Shown piece by piece: positions 11,311-21,787 of a stretch of 64,000 bases of DNA. Made by a program: the position numbers and the translations under genes. The notes beneath the pieces were generated by a model. It worked only from the letters and a program-made list of their open reading frames with translations. It was not told the DNA's origin and ran no database searches. Source of the DNA: Bedellia somnulentella (lineage: Eukaryota; Arthropoda; Insecta; Lepidoptera; Bedelliidae); the NCBI GenBank assembly GCA_963576735.1, contig OY755186.1, positions 14,495,970 to 14,559,969 of the forward strand. Reading direction: 5' to 3'. Numbering within the stretch: the stretch's first letter is position 1; the number at the start of each line of letters is the position of its first letter.

Positions 11311-14172
11311 ATGAAACTATTTTATCAAAATGTTAATAGGTTAAGGTCAAAACTAAATAACGTATTCTTAAATGTATTAAATGAAAATTACGACATTATT
11401 TGTTTATGTGAAACTAATTTGGATAGCGGAATTAATAGTGGCGAACTGATAGACGACAGGTACGTGGTTCTTCGACGAGATCGCGAATCTACTTCGTCTT
11501 CCAAATCCTCTGGAGGGGGTATATTGATAGCCATAAAAAAGAACATTAGTTTCTCTCGTTGTCAACATTGGGAGAGTGAGTTTGAGGATATGTGGGTTAC
11601 AATCTACGAACCAACCTTAAACATTTACTTTATTGTGTGCCTTGTTTATCTTCCACCGGACTTATCATCAGACAAGTATAAAAGATGGCTTTTATTGTGC
11701 ACAGATAATTTAATACAATGTCAAAATGCCCACAGTAAAACTATAGTTCTCGGTGATTTTAACCTTCCCAGCCTAACATGGGTACCTAACCCAAAGTCAC
11801 ACGGCATGTCGATGAACAGCTCAAACTCAGATTCTAGGTCACTAATGCTACAACAATTAATGTGCCTCGGCCACTTAAATCAGTATAATCATATATCAAA
11901 TCAAAATAGCCGAACACTGGACTTATACTTGAGCGACTATGAGCATTTACTATTAACGGAATGTACCGGTATTTCAAAACTCGATCTTCATCATCCAGCC
12001 TTCGAAGTTGACATCTTTAGTGGCCCGAAACCTCTTAAACCGATATCTAAGAAAATTTTGAACTACAGAAAATGTAATATTCCCAATTGCAATTCATCCA
12101 TACAGGCGGTTCAGTGGTCCGAAGTCCTTGATGGTGACGACATCGACACTATCACTGAAGAGTTTTACTCTGTTTTAAACTCAATAATTAGTAAAAATTG
12201 CCCTTTGAAAAGAATAAACAATAATTCTTACCCTATTTGGTTTTCAGAGTCACTGAAACAATGCATCGAAGCTAAACATAAGACACATAGGCGATTTAAA
12301 AGATACGGTAATCCTCGCGACTATGACGAATTCTCCTTACTTCGTGCACGGGCGAAACAATTAATTAGGGACTGTTATTCAGATTATATAGACAATATTG
12401 AATCTTCGCTATTTAAAAATAATAAGTTATTCTTTTCTTTTGTCAAATCGAAAAAATGTAATCCTACCATCCCAGATACTATGTTTCTCGGAAATACACG
12501 TAAAAGTGGAGCGAAAGATGTTTGCGATCTCTTCGCTGATTTTTTCGCTTCTGTTTACGTAAAAGACGACAAACTCCCCCCGATTAACTTTCACGATATA
12601 AAGTCTAACACTACTTTGTCCGAGTTTTCAGTATCGCAGAGTGATATCGCACTAAGGCTTTCACAGATAAACGAAAACAAAGGGGCTGGTCCCGATGGCA
12701 TCCCGCCGACGTTTGTGAAGTCTTGTGCTGAAACTCTTTCATATCCCCTAGCTATAATATTTAATAAAAGCCTTAAGAAAGGGTGCTTCCCGTCTCAGTG
12801 GAAAAAGGCTTTCATTGTTCCTATTCTTAAATCTGGAAGTACAAATGATTGTTCTAATTATAGGCCAATAAGTATTTTATCATGCTTCTCGAAGGTATTT
12901 GAGTCGTTCGTGTTCGATGCACTTAGTTTTCACATGAAACCCTTTTTGGTTCCAGAACAGCACGGTTTTGTGAGTGGAAAGTCTACTGTGACCAACCTCA
13001 TGGAATACACCAATTATATATACAAAGCTTTCAGTGAACGTGCTCAGGTTGACACAGTATACACCGACTTCATGAAAGCCTTCGACAAGCTTATGCACCC
13101 AATCATTCATGTTAAACTGGAAGCTTACGGTATCCATGGTAATTTGCTTAGGTGGTTGAAATCCTATTTACGAAATCGGACTCAATTGGTTGCGCTGAAG
13201 GGTTATTTTTCAAGGTCTATACATGTTACGTCTGGAATTCCTCAGGGATCTTTGTTAGGCCCACTACTCTTCAACATCTTCATCAATGATCTTGTCAGCC
13301 AGCTCTATAACCCGTGTTTGTTATACGCTGACGACTTAAAAATATTTAGAACAGTGCGCACACCTGAAGACTGTTATAGTTTACAAGGAGATATAGATAC
13401 CCTGAGCAATTGGTGCCGTCGGAATCACATGACACTAAATGTGGCCAAGTGTTTTGCAATCTCTTTTTCATTGAGACGGGAACGTATATTGCATGACTAC
13501 AGGATTGGGCAGATAACAATTGAAAGGAAAACAGTAGCTAAAGACCTTGGCTTTCTGGTGGATGAAAGGTTAACATTCACTGAGCACTGTTCCTACGTCG
13601 TTAAGAAATGTTATAGCCTTTTAGGGTTCTTATCCAAAATAACAAAAGATTTCAAAAACCCCTCTAGCTTAATAGCTCTTTTTAAATCATTAGTCCTTAG
13701 TAATGTTGAATATGCTTGTATAATATGGTCACCGATATACAACATACATATCAACAATATAGAATCCATCCAAAAACGCTTCACTAGGATCTTGGCTACT
13801 CGCGCGGGATTGAGAAGAGCACTGAGCTCTTACGAGGCTAGATGCAACCATTTTAATCTGCACCCATTGCTAGCGCGCAGACAGTTGCAGGACTTAGTGA
13901 CTCTGCACAAAGTTATAAATGGTTTGATGAGCACATCCATCCTCGAGTGCATCTGTTTCAATGTTCCACAACGAACGCTTAGGAATTCTCGACCATTTTT
14001 AGTTCCCATAATGAAAACAAATATCACCGCCAACAACCCTGTCCATAGAATGTGCCAGTTGTATAACTCTTTGTGTGCTAGCCAAGAAGATGTCGATAGC
14101 GCCCCTGACGTCTATCACAATTCGCTATGTAAGTTCCGCAAAAAATGCTTAAATTTATGTGTTTCACTATAA
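11311..14172 (+). CDS. CR1 ORF2: APE-type endonuclease and reverse transcriptase
   Basis: 953 residues, uninterrupted. The N-terminal endonuclease shows CETNLDSG (catalytic Glu), VLGDFNLP and a DLHHPAF block near the usual SDH site. The RT shows GAGPDGIPPTF, FIVPILKSG, NYRPISILSC, QHGFVSGKSTVTNL, TDFMKAFDKL, GIPQGSLLGPLLFNIFINDL and LLYADDLKIF with the catalytic aspartates. The C-terminal part matches CR1/Jockey thumb and tail regions. The protein would nick target DNA and copy the element RNA at the nick. The SDH block deviates from the usual SDHxP, so endonuclease activity is uncertain. Confidence 0.88.
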   Translation: MKLFYQNVNRLRSKLNNVFLNVLNENYDIICLCETNLDSGINSGELIDDRYVVLRRDRESTSSSKSSGGGILIAIKKNISFSRCQHWESEFEDMWVTIYEPTLNIYFIVCLVYLPPDLSSDKYKRWLLLCTDNLIQCQNAHSKTIVLGDFNLPSLTWVPNPKSHGMSMNSSNSDSRSLMLQQLMCLGHLNQYNHISNQNSRTLDLYLSDYEHLLLTECTGISKLDLHHPAFEVDIFSGPKPLKPISKKILNYRKCNIPNCNSSIQAVQWSEVLDGDDIDTITEEFYSVLNSIISKNCPLKRINNNSYPIWFSESLKQCIEAKHKTHRRFKRYGNPRDYDEFSLLRARAKQLIRDCYSDYIDNIESSLFKNNKLFFSFVKSKKCNPTIPDTMFLGNTRKSGAKDVCDLFADFFASVYVKDDKLPPINFHDIKSNTTLSEFSVSQSDIALRLSQINENKGAGPDGIPPTFVKSCAETLSYPLAIIFNKSLKKGCFPSQWKKAFIVPILKSGSTNDCSNYRPISILSCFSKVFESFVFDALSFHMKPFLVPEQHGFVSGKSTVTNLMEYTNYIYKAFSERAQVDTVYTDFMKAFDKLMHPIIHVKLEAYGIHGNLLRWLKSYLRNRTQLVALKGYFSRSIHVTSGIPQGSLLGPLLFNIFINDLVSQLYNPCLLYADDLKIFRTVRTPEDCYSLQGDIDTLSNWCRRNHMTLNVAKCFAISFSLRRERILHDYRIGQITIERKTVAKDLGFLVDERLTFTEHCSYVVKKCYSLLGFLSKITKDFKNPSSLIALFKSLVLSNVEYACIIWSPIYNIHINNIESIQKRFTRILATRAGLRRALSSYEARCNHFNLHPLLARRQLQDLVTLHKVINGLMSTSILECICFNVPQRTLRNSRPFLVPIMKTNITANNPVHRMCQLYNSLCASQEDVDSAPDVYHNSLCKFRKKCLNLCVSL

Positions 14173-14496
14173 TTATATCTTCTCTTCTGTTCTGTTATGT
14201 TAAATTAATTTATTATTATTATTTTAGTCATTTAATTATGTTGTCTTATTTTTTATTATTTCTGTCATTTATTTTCTCATAGAAAATAATTTCATGTACT
14301 GTTCATTACGTTATCTTTTCACATTATTTCATAATTATGTACAATGTTATAGATTTTAAATATTACTTTATTAAATTTATCAAAATCTCACAAAGCAAGT
14401 CATGCTGTGTACACAGTTAAGGTGCTTTTACTGAAAATTTATGTTTTTTGAAAAGCCATTATGTATATTAATGTAATTGTACTGTTTGTGTGCCTT

Positions 14497-14539
<43 letters not shown>

Positions 14540-14541
14540 AT

Positions 14542-15111
14542 GGAGCAATGAATGGCCTAATGACCTGCTGTCAATCGGTGTCTGAAAAGGCCCGAATGGC
14601 TGTGCATGATGCTGTTCTTGTTCCTACGCTTATGTATGGAAGCGAATGTTGGGTGTGGCAGAAGAAACATGAGAGCAGAGTGAATGCAGTAGAGATGAGG
14701 TCCCTCAGAAAAAATTGTAATGTTAGATTATGTGACCAAGTGAGAAATAGTGTTATTCGTGAAAAGTGTGGTGTGAAAGATGATATTGTAAGAAAGATAG
14801 AAAAAGGAATGTTGAGATGGTTTGGGCACATAGAGAGGATGGATGATAGAAAATTGGTAAAAGGGATCTATAGAGCTAGTGTGGATGGTAATGGTAGTAG
14901 AGGACGACCACGGAGAACACACTTGGACCAAATTGAGAGTGTGCTCAAAAAGGCTGGCGTCCGAAGTATGAAGAATAAAAGAGCATGTATGAAAATATTG
15001 ATGGATGTAAACGAAGCTAGAGAGGTTTGTCAGGATCGTGCGAAGTGGCGATCAATAGTCTCTGCCTACCCCAATGGGAACTAATGGCGTGAGTATATGT
15101 ATGTATGTATG
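14542..15111 (+). pseudogene. RTE-like LINE, C-terminal half and 3' tail
   Basis: Continues the frame broken at 9600: LVPTLMYGSECWVWQKKHE, KIEKGMLRWFGHIERMDD, GRGRPRRTHLDQIE-type and WRSIVSAYPNGN blocks, with the stop at 15082-15084. The 3' end is GGCGTGAGTATATGTATGTATGTATG, nearly the same as the SINE-A tail. Shorter copies of this 3' end lie at 19868, 33112 and 36119. Confidence 0.85.
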
Positions 15112-15621
15112 TTCAAAAAAGGAGTGCTCTCAATTCGACCGTCTCAATTTTATTTTTATTTTTTATGTTTGTTCGCCGATTACTTCGCCATTTATGAATC
15201 GATTTTGATAAAAAATAATTTAGTTGGGAAGAAGATACTTTCGGAATGGTACCTTGATGAGGATATCAGGGTTTGATGATGCGATCCTGGAGAAATCGAG
15301 GGGAACCCTCAAACTTTATGGGCATATGCATCGCATTCGTTTTACATATTTACTGAAGTTATATTGGCATTTGCTTCTGGAAATCATAATGTTATGTGAC
15401 TGAGCTGATGATGGAAGGAGTAGGTCCTCAATCATCAGGAGTTAGGAAATAGTTCTTTCAACATTCTATATAGATTTATACTCCTCTTCGTAGATTTTAC
15501 GAAGAGAAGTACAGGTTCACTAAACATTTCTTTTGTTCTGTTATTGTTACTGCGAAAGAACAATGAGACCAGGATCTGATGATGGCATCCCAGGAAATTG
15601 AGGGGACTGTCGAAACTTACA
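15112..15621. repeat. unclassified repeat with two related blocks
   Basis: Two similar blocks about 300 bp apart: GATGATGCGATCCTGGAGAAATCGAGGGG near 15276 and a GATGATGGCATCCCAGGAAATTGAGGGG-type block near 15578. Each is followed by an AAACTT-like stretch. No coding potential seen. Confidence 0.4.
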
Positions 15622-15797
15622 ATCATGTGACAGTGTATTTGTTCAAAACGCCGATAGCCCTGCCCCGTATCACGTGAGTACACTGTCCAAGCAAATCGTG
15701 GGTACTCTGAACAACAGGTGACAATGTCACGTGATGTTCAGAAGTATTAGTACCTCTGCTAACCCCTTTGAGAATATTCAACGAGAACGTTTGAGTC
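15622..15797 (+). mobile_element. SINE-B fragment
   Basis: SINE-B body and 3' side (GTGACAGTGTATT... to GAACGTTTGAGTC) without the tRNA-like head. Confidence 0.75.
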
Positions 15798-15866
15798 TTT
15801 TTTGAGTCAAGATTTAGAATTATAGAGATCTCATTTCAAGGGATTGTAAGAACAATGTAAAGTTAC

Positions 15867-16045
15867 ATATCCTCACCTCACAGCTCATATATGTCCCCAC
15901 CAAGGGGCTCGAGCCTACCCTATATATAGGACGATTAGGTTATAGTCCACCACGCTGGCCAATTGCGGGTCGGCAGACTAACGACTACTACCGTGATAGT
16001 AGCCGGGACCGACGGCTTAACGTGCCCTCCAAAGTACGGAAAAGT
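15867..16045. repeat. lepidopteran-type interspersed repeat
   Basis: Contains TCCCCACCAAGGGGCTCGAG and TCCACCACGCTGGCCAATTG, phrases I associate with abundant moth and butterfly repeats (memory, not a search). No frame is open. Confidence 0.45.
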
Positions 16046-16440
16046 TACAAACGTTTAAGTTACATATGGTTGAGCCTATTTAATAATGTGCAATATGCCA
16101 AAATCTTCAATTCGTACAATAATAGAAATACCGGAAATACGAAGAATAATACAGTAACCGTCGCTTCCTCATCTGAGAGGCATCTTTGCCAGGTCTGCCC
16201 TTAGAGACGCATTATTTAAATTCATGTGTAAAGTGAGATTTAGGACATAACAGGTAACATAAGTTGGTTTAAATGAAATAGGTTTTTCATTTCATATGTT
16301 TTTATTTCCACTGCAGACAGGTATATAAATTGTGCCAGTAACGGCAGGGACGATTTCGGATTAAAGACGACAAAATCAAGGTATATCCATCAGCAACTTG
16401 CTATAGCTGGAATAGATATAACCTCTGCATAAAACATTAC

Positions 16441-17489
16441 CTACAAGCTATCTAGCCATGGTCTTCGTCGAATGAAGCATTCACCTCGATAGCTTACTTG
16501 TAAGTCGGGATTCATATTTGCTGCGCAGCTCAAGTAACACTCATTGTCGTATGATCGACCGTCTGAACCGCAGATGGGTTGGACTATTGTTGGACAGTGA
16601 CAACCGCCATCTTTCCCCAGATATACCACTCTTAAGCTAGGATTTCTTTTCGATTTCTCGCAGTTCAACACGCATTCATTGCTATATAACCGACCATCTG
16701 ATCCGCGTACCGGTGGGCCGGTTGCTGAACACAAACATTTTTCGTACTTCCAACAATCGCCAGGATATGCTGCTCTTAAGATTGGATTACTTTTGGCTGC
16801 ACAGTTTAATTCACATAAATTATTGTACGTTCGACTGTCTGATCCACAAACTCGTTGGTTTTTCGGTGGACAAAAACAATCGTTGGGCTTCGAGCACTCT
16901 CCCGGATATGCCACTCTTACGCTGATTTGATTTGGATTCCTTCTAGACTTGCAATTCAATAAGCATTCATTACTATAAGTTTTACGGTCTGTACCACAAA
17001 CGGGTGCATATTTATTGGGGCAATTGCAGCCTGATCCTACAGGACATTCTCCTGGATAAGATTCCAATGACGAGTTTTGTCTTTTGGCGCAATTGAAAAA
17101 ACAAATGTTCGAGTATGTTTTTCGATCAGTGCTGCAAACTGGACTGTAAACTGTAGGGCAATAGCAAAAAAGGTCATCAGATTTCCGTAAGTTGGGGTAC
17201 TTTCTTTTGGCGCAATTTAATTCGCAGTCGTTGGAGTACAACCACCCATCGGATCCAAATACGGGGCTGAAGATGAAAGGACAATCACAATCTGGTGTTA
17301 ATCCAGGAATACCGGTGTAGACAGAATTTCCAGTTTGAGGTGTCGTACCATTCTGTATAGCTGGCACAGGCTGATAGCGGATCTGGTTGAAATTGTTGTT
17401 GTAGTTATATTCGTTTGTACCAAAGTCCAGTCCTGGGTTAGAAGAATAAAATAGCGCTTTAGCTGCAGCTGCTATTACTTAAACAATAC
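16441..17489 (-). pseudogene. Kazal inhibitor copy 2, broken
   Basis: This is the second exon of a Kazal gene with six domains, from the acceptor at 17490-17491 to a stop at 16441. Compared with copies 1 and 3, the leader codon TTA has become TAA at 17479-17481, a nonsense change inside the signal peptide. The block of homology ends at 18033, before the expected first exon, so exon 1 is missing too. Domains 1-4 and the intron are almost identical to copies 1 and 3. Domains 5-6 and the 3' flank are clearly diverged, and the protein ends after domain 6 with a different tail. Domains 1 and 5 lack C3 and C6 as in the other copies. An AATAAA (minus strand, 16301-16306) lies downstream. An intact leader from another exon cannot be excluded. 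Confidence 0.85.
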
Positions 17490-17783
17490 CTGGAGAGATA
17501 AATCGTTCATAAAAGAGTTAGTTTTTTCAATATTGAACAGAAAATTACTAAATAGTACGATATTTTTTTCTGTACAGTGTAAAATCAACCTTGAGACCAT
17601 AAACCCTAAACTAACCTATTCCGCCAACTTATGCTAGTGACATCAGTTTTAAATGTTGTCACTAAAATATCCTTTCATTTATTCTTAAATATGTCAGCAC
17701 AAAAGAAACCAAATATTTGTTTTTAAAGAAGAGAAAAGTAGATATAAAATGTGTGGACACACTTGTCATTCCTCTGATTCCAA

Positions 17784-18033
17784 GACTCAAGCGTTCGCGC
17801 CGTATATCCCCGAAAGGGTTGGCAGAGGTACTTATAGTTCTGAACATCACGAGACATCATCATTTGGTGTTCAGAGTACCCACTTTTTGCTTGGACAATG
17901 TACTTGCGTGATAGGGGACAGGCCTGTCGCCGTTTGGTACGAATACACTGTCACATGACTAAGTACTACTTAGCCATGTGGGTTTCAACCATAAGAAATT
18001 AACCACACATATGTCTTTAGAAAAGGCAAATTG
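17784..18033 (-). mobile_element. SINE-B, truncated at its tRNA head
   Basis: The intronic SINE-B of the Kazal family. It breaks off at 18033, just before the tRNA-like head that is present in copies 1 and 3. This marks the end of the duplicated block of copy 2. Confidence 0.8.
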
Positions 18034-18168
18034 TTGTCCGTTTGTCCGGGGCGAGAACGGAAACCAAACGTTTTAACCAAAAACCATATATAAAAAAAAA
18101 TGTTGTTACGCTCTGATTGGTTGATTTAATGTTCTGACTTTCGTTGTTCATACATTTGCTTCGCTAAC

Positions 18169-18304
18169 GCCCGATTTCTGATTTGAGTATTCAAGCTGAG
18201 AACGACTTAAGTATCGTTTTGTCTCATTCAGTTGTTAAGATTTCAATGCGACAGAACGATACTTAAGTTGTTCTCAGCTGGAATACTCAATTCAGAAATC
18301 AGGC
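18169..18304. repeat. long imperfect inverted repeat (hairpin)
   Basis: Arms of about 50 bp (18173-18225 and 18245-18300) share GATTTCTGA, AGTATTC, GCTGAGAAC and ACTTAAGTATCGTT in inverted order, around a spacer of about 20 bp. It looks like a foldback MITE remnant. Confidence 0.75.
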
Positions 18305-18426
18305 CTAAGTCAGTAGCCATAAACTAATGACATTCTTTGTTTCCTATCTGTTAAGTCGTCTAAGTCGGAGTCGGTGTGGTGAGCGATCGTGGGTTAGCAC
18401 CTTTAGACTACCCATAAAAATAAAAA

Positions 18427-18661
18427 TACATACATACATATACTCACGGCTATATTACCTTAACGGGGTAGCCAGAGCTTTGGAATTAGAAACTCCTCAG
18501 CCACCTTTGGAAGTTCATTGGGGTTGGGTTCATTTTTGGAGACGGGTCTCCAACCAAATCGCCCAAAAATCACTTAAGAAGCCCCTATACCCTTAGTCGC
18601 CTCTTACGATCACCCACGGGTAGAAATGGGGTAGTGTTATTCTAAGCCGACACTACACGGC
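18427..18661 (-). mobile_element. SINE-A copy
   Basis: A nearly complete copy from the CATACATA tail to CACTACACGGC. No clean target duplication was found. Confidence 0.8.
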
Positions 18662-18716
18662 AATAAATATAATACACAGTATACACAATAAAAACGAGAA
18701 TCAACGCAGGCATACA

Positions 18717-19285
18717 TTAGAATAGAATAGAATAACTCTTTATTGCACATCAAACACAAATTTACAAAAATAATAATATGATCAAACAGTTTACAGTGAG
18801 GTACAATTGGCGGTCTTATCGCTAAAAGCGATCTCTTCCAGACAACCTTTGGAAGGTGAGATCGATAAATTAATTATTTGGGTAGATGCACAAAACAAGG
18901 CTAAAAAAACATGATAATCTATTAAGCTTACTTAAAACTAACTTATTTAATTTAAATAACAATATAAATATTAATCATACAAAATATTATAGATATTTAA
19001 CGAATATGAACACATACATATATAACTACATACTTTTATATATACAAGCAATACAAATACCTAAATAAAATACACATATACGTTTTATAAATATAATTAA
19101 TTTATATAGTTTAAAAACCAACAGTATTACAGCGCTTCAGTGAGATAGTGTTGTTTCACCAGATCTTTGAACACATTCAGTGATTTAGCCAATCGCACCT
19201 CCACAGGAAGACTAAGTGCGTTCCACAATTGCACAGCGTGTATAGAAAAAGAAGAGCCATAGAAATTGGTACTAGCCATTATTAT
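18717..19285 (-). pseudogene. LINE 3' end: C-terminal ORF2 scrap plus 3' UTR
   Basis: The minus strand from about 19280 to 19127 encodes a short C-terminal LINE ORF2 piece with FSIHAVQLWNAL, LAKSLNVFKDLVKQHYL and a stop. The 3' UTR follows (CTGGAAGAGATCGCTTTTAG), then GTGCAATAAA and a (GAATA)-like tail at 18717-18735. About 48 bp before the tail are almost identical to the 3' end of the REL-type LINE at 55245-55285. A related 3' UTR scrap lies at 62085-62150. Confidence 0.7.
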
Positions 19286-19544
19286 TAGTTTTGTGATAAT
19301 AATTTCAAGACTTGTATTTGATATCCTATCATTATCAGTGTGACAAAGAGCCTAATTGTAAAGTAACGCATATATTTCGTAACTGATAAAAGAAACAATA
19401 ACAGTTGTACAGTATGTAAACTTTATTAGTAACTATCGCACATATTTTAACAAAGAACAAACGTTAGTATTTTGTGTTTTAATATTTTTATGGAATTGTA
19501 GCTGGCTCAACCAACTTTTAGTGCCGTATACGTAAAACATACAT

Positions 19545-19735
19545 ATGTCGTGGCCATATCGTAGATTTGAACACATCGTGAAATGATCGATCATTTCATG
19601 AAATAGTCACATTTCATGATGTGGCCAACTTAATTTGACCAGATCATAAAATCGTCAACGTTTCACGATTTAATCGTCCACGCTTGGCCAGATCATAGAA
19701 AAGGGCGACCTGTGAAATGCGATCCAAACTCAACG
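19545..19735. repeat. cluster of inverted ATTTCATGA-type motifs
   Basis: Several direct and inverted copies of a CACATCGTGAAATG / CATTTCATGA core, including GAAATGATCGATCATTTC, which is a perfect palindrome. This resembles the subterminal repeats of a DNA transposon, but no TIR pair was identified. Confidence 0.4.
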
Positions 19736-19867
19736 GTTTTTTAACTTATTGCTCAGTTTTTTCGTAATTTGCAAAGTACTCGAGAACCTTTTCGTCGAAA
19801 ACTCTTTTGCAATCACTTTCTTCTTCGCTTACGTAACACAACGTAAAACATAGTATTATAAATCTTA

Positions 19868-20074
19868 TAGTAGAGGACGACCACGATGTACTCGTTTAGA
19901 TCAAGTGTAATATATACTTAATAATACATGTGTCCAAAGTGTGAAGACTAAAACAGGATAAAAAAATATTGATGCATTTAAATGAGACTAAAATCAAGAT
20001 CGCAAAAAGCAGCGATGGATTGTCTCTGCCTGTCTAAGGGGTGCTCATGGCATGATTATATTTATATATACAAA
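19868..20074 (+). mobile_element. decayed RTE-like LINE 3' end
   Basis: TAGTAGAGGACGACCACGATG through GATTGTCTCTGCCTG corresponds to the last 200 bp of the RTE-like LINE, with many changes. SINE-A is inserted at its tail. Confidence 0.6.
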
Positions 20075-20084
20075 TATGTATTAG

Positions 20085-20293
20085 GCCGTGTAGTGTCGGC
20101 TTAGAATAACACTACCCCATTTCTACCCGTGGGTGATCGTAAGAGGCGACTTAGGGTATAGGGGCTTTTTAAGTGATTTTTGGGCGATGTGGTCGGAGAC
20201 CCGTCACCAAAAACGTTTATCATTCATTATCATCTTTTCCCCAATCAACTTCCATGAGTGATTTATAGCCGTGAGTATATGTATATATGTATG
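20085..20293 (+). mobile_element. SINE-A copy, plus orientation
   Basis: Starts GCCGTGTAGTGTCGGC and ends in the GTGAGTATATGTATATATG tail. It is flanked by a 10-bp duplication TATGTATTAG at 20075-20084 and 20294-20303. This copy sets the orientation of the family. Confidence 0.88.
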
Positions 20294-20530
20294 TATGTAT
20301 TAGGATTTGCAATGGTTCGTAAAATTAAAAGAATAAAAGAAAAATTTGTGAGTATGAGTCCTCTTGAGATTGCAGTCAATGAGAATGGGCCAATCAAGTT
20401 ACGGATTATGAAACAAAGTTTTTATTTTGTGTGTGCCGTGTAGTGCAAGTTTGTCGTGTAGTTTTTCTTGCTCATCTGTGCAGCGAATAAATATCTCTCT
20501 TTATCTTTCTAGCGCCGGGTTAGAATGTAA

Positions 20531-20885
20531 ACATAACATAACATAAACATAAACGTTCACGCCGTTTATCCCCGAAGGGGTTGGCAGAGGTACCAATACT
20601 TCTGAACTCACATGGCAAGCGCCATCTAGTGTCCAGAGAAGGTACCCACGTTTTGCTTAGACAGTGTACTCACGTGATAGGGGGCAGGCCTATCGCCGTT
20701 TTGTACGAATACACTGGCACATGACTAAGTACAATTCAGCCATGTGGGTTTCCTCACCATGTTTTCCCTCACCGTTAACAACCATGATAAATTAACCACA
20801 CATTTGACTTTAGATAAGAGAAATTGGTGTAGGCCCAACCCAGGATTTGAACACTAGTCGTTTGCACGATAACCGAGTGTTCTAA
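20531..20885 (-). mobile_element. SINE-B copy
   Basis: A nearly full-length copy, from an (AACAT)-like tail on the left to a degraded tRNA-like head on the right (B-box position GGATTTGAAC). Confidence 0.8.
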
Positions 20886-20910
20886 ATAGAATGAAAACAA
20901 TCACCTTTTT

Positions 20911-21072
20911 ACCCATGGGTCTCGTAAGAAGCGACTAAGGGTATATGTCTTTTCAAGTAATGTTTAGGTGATTCGGTTTGAGACCCATCCACAGTCTATT
21001 TCTTCCACCTTCTCCCCTATTAAGCTCTGAAGCACTGGCTACCCCTTTCTAGAATTTATGTTTGTATGTATA
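20911..21072 (+). mobile_element. degenerate SINE-A
   Basis: ACCCATGGGTCTCGTAAGAAG through a CTAGAATTTATGTTTGTATG-like tail; strongly diverged. Confidence 0.6.
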
Positions 21073-21787
21073 TTTATTTTTAAACTGGTAGTTCGTCGAA
21101 TCTCAATATTGTACATCTATAACATATTGATGGTTAGATGGGCATCGGGAATCAAATTCAGATATTTTCATCTTCGTTGTACAAATTATGTTTGGTGCTG
21201 AAATTTTAAATTTCATAATTGTTTTGCGATCTTAATAGTATATTCGCAACCGTGTCATCATAATCGAGTAAAAGATGTTTCGTAAAAATTTAAAAAAGTT
21301 TTTAGTGTGGTAGTATCAGTAGAGGACGACATCGGAGGACATATTTAGATACATACATACTTTCTTTTCTAACTCCTTAGCTCTGGCTACTCTTTCTAGG
21401 GATTTATAGCCGTGAGTATATTTATATATGTGATTCAATCTGGTTTGTAACTATTTGCAGATTAATTGTTGATCGGAATGAAAAAAGGAGAAAAAAAGAT
21501 TTTGAGTATTCTTATGAGGACCAAATACTTGATCAGCATAATTTTATTTTGAAAAATCATAGGTATTAGGGAATAATATAAATACATTATTAGAATGATA
21601 CTGACAAAACATAACATATTTTTGAGCCTTTTTTAGCTAGACTAACAAAATAATGTTGCCCTAAAATTATTAATTTAGGTTGTTTGGGTGCAATTGGTTC
21701 ACTACCCATATAATATAATTAATTACAACAACTTATTAATGATCCTGGTATGAGTTGCAACATTGCTACACATCAGACAGAGCTTGG

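Larger units (their letters stand above)
9601..14541 (+). mobile_element. CR1-type LINE with both ORFs open
   Basis: About 4.9 kb: a 5' UTR (9601-10119), ORF1, ORF2, a 3' UTR and a (TAAA)n tail at 14501-14541. It lies inside the RTE-like LINE. Joining 9600 to 14542 restores that frame, with a short target duplication near TAAATG that merges with the tail. Both ORFs are uninterrupted, so this copy is probably young. Confidence 0.85.

Noticed and set aside
18886..19068. Asn-rich 60-codon frame
   Set aside because: AT-rich chance frame in the 3' UTR of a LINE relic on the other strand.
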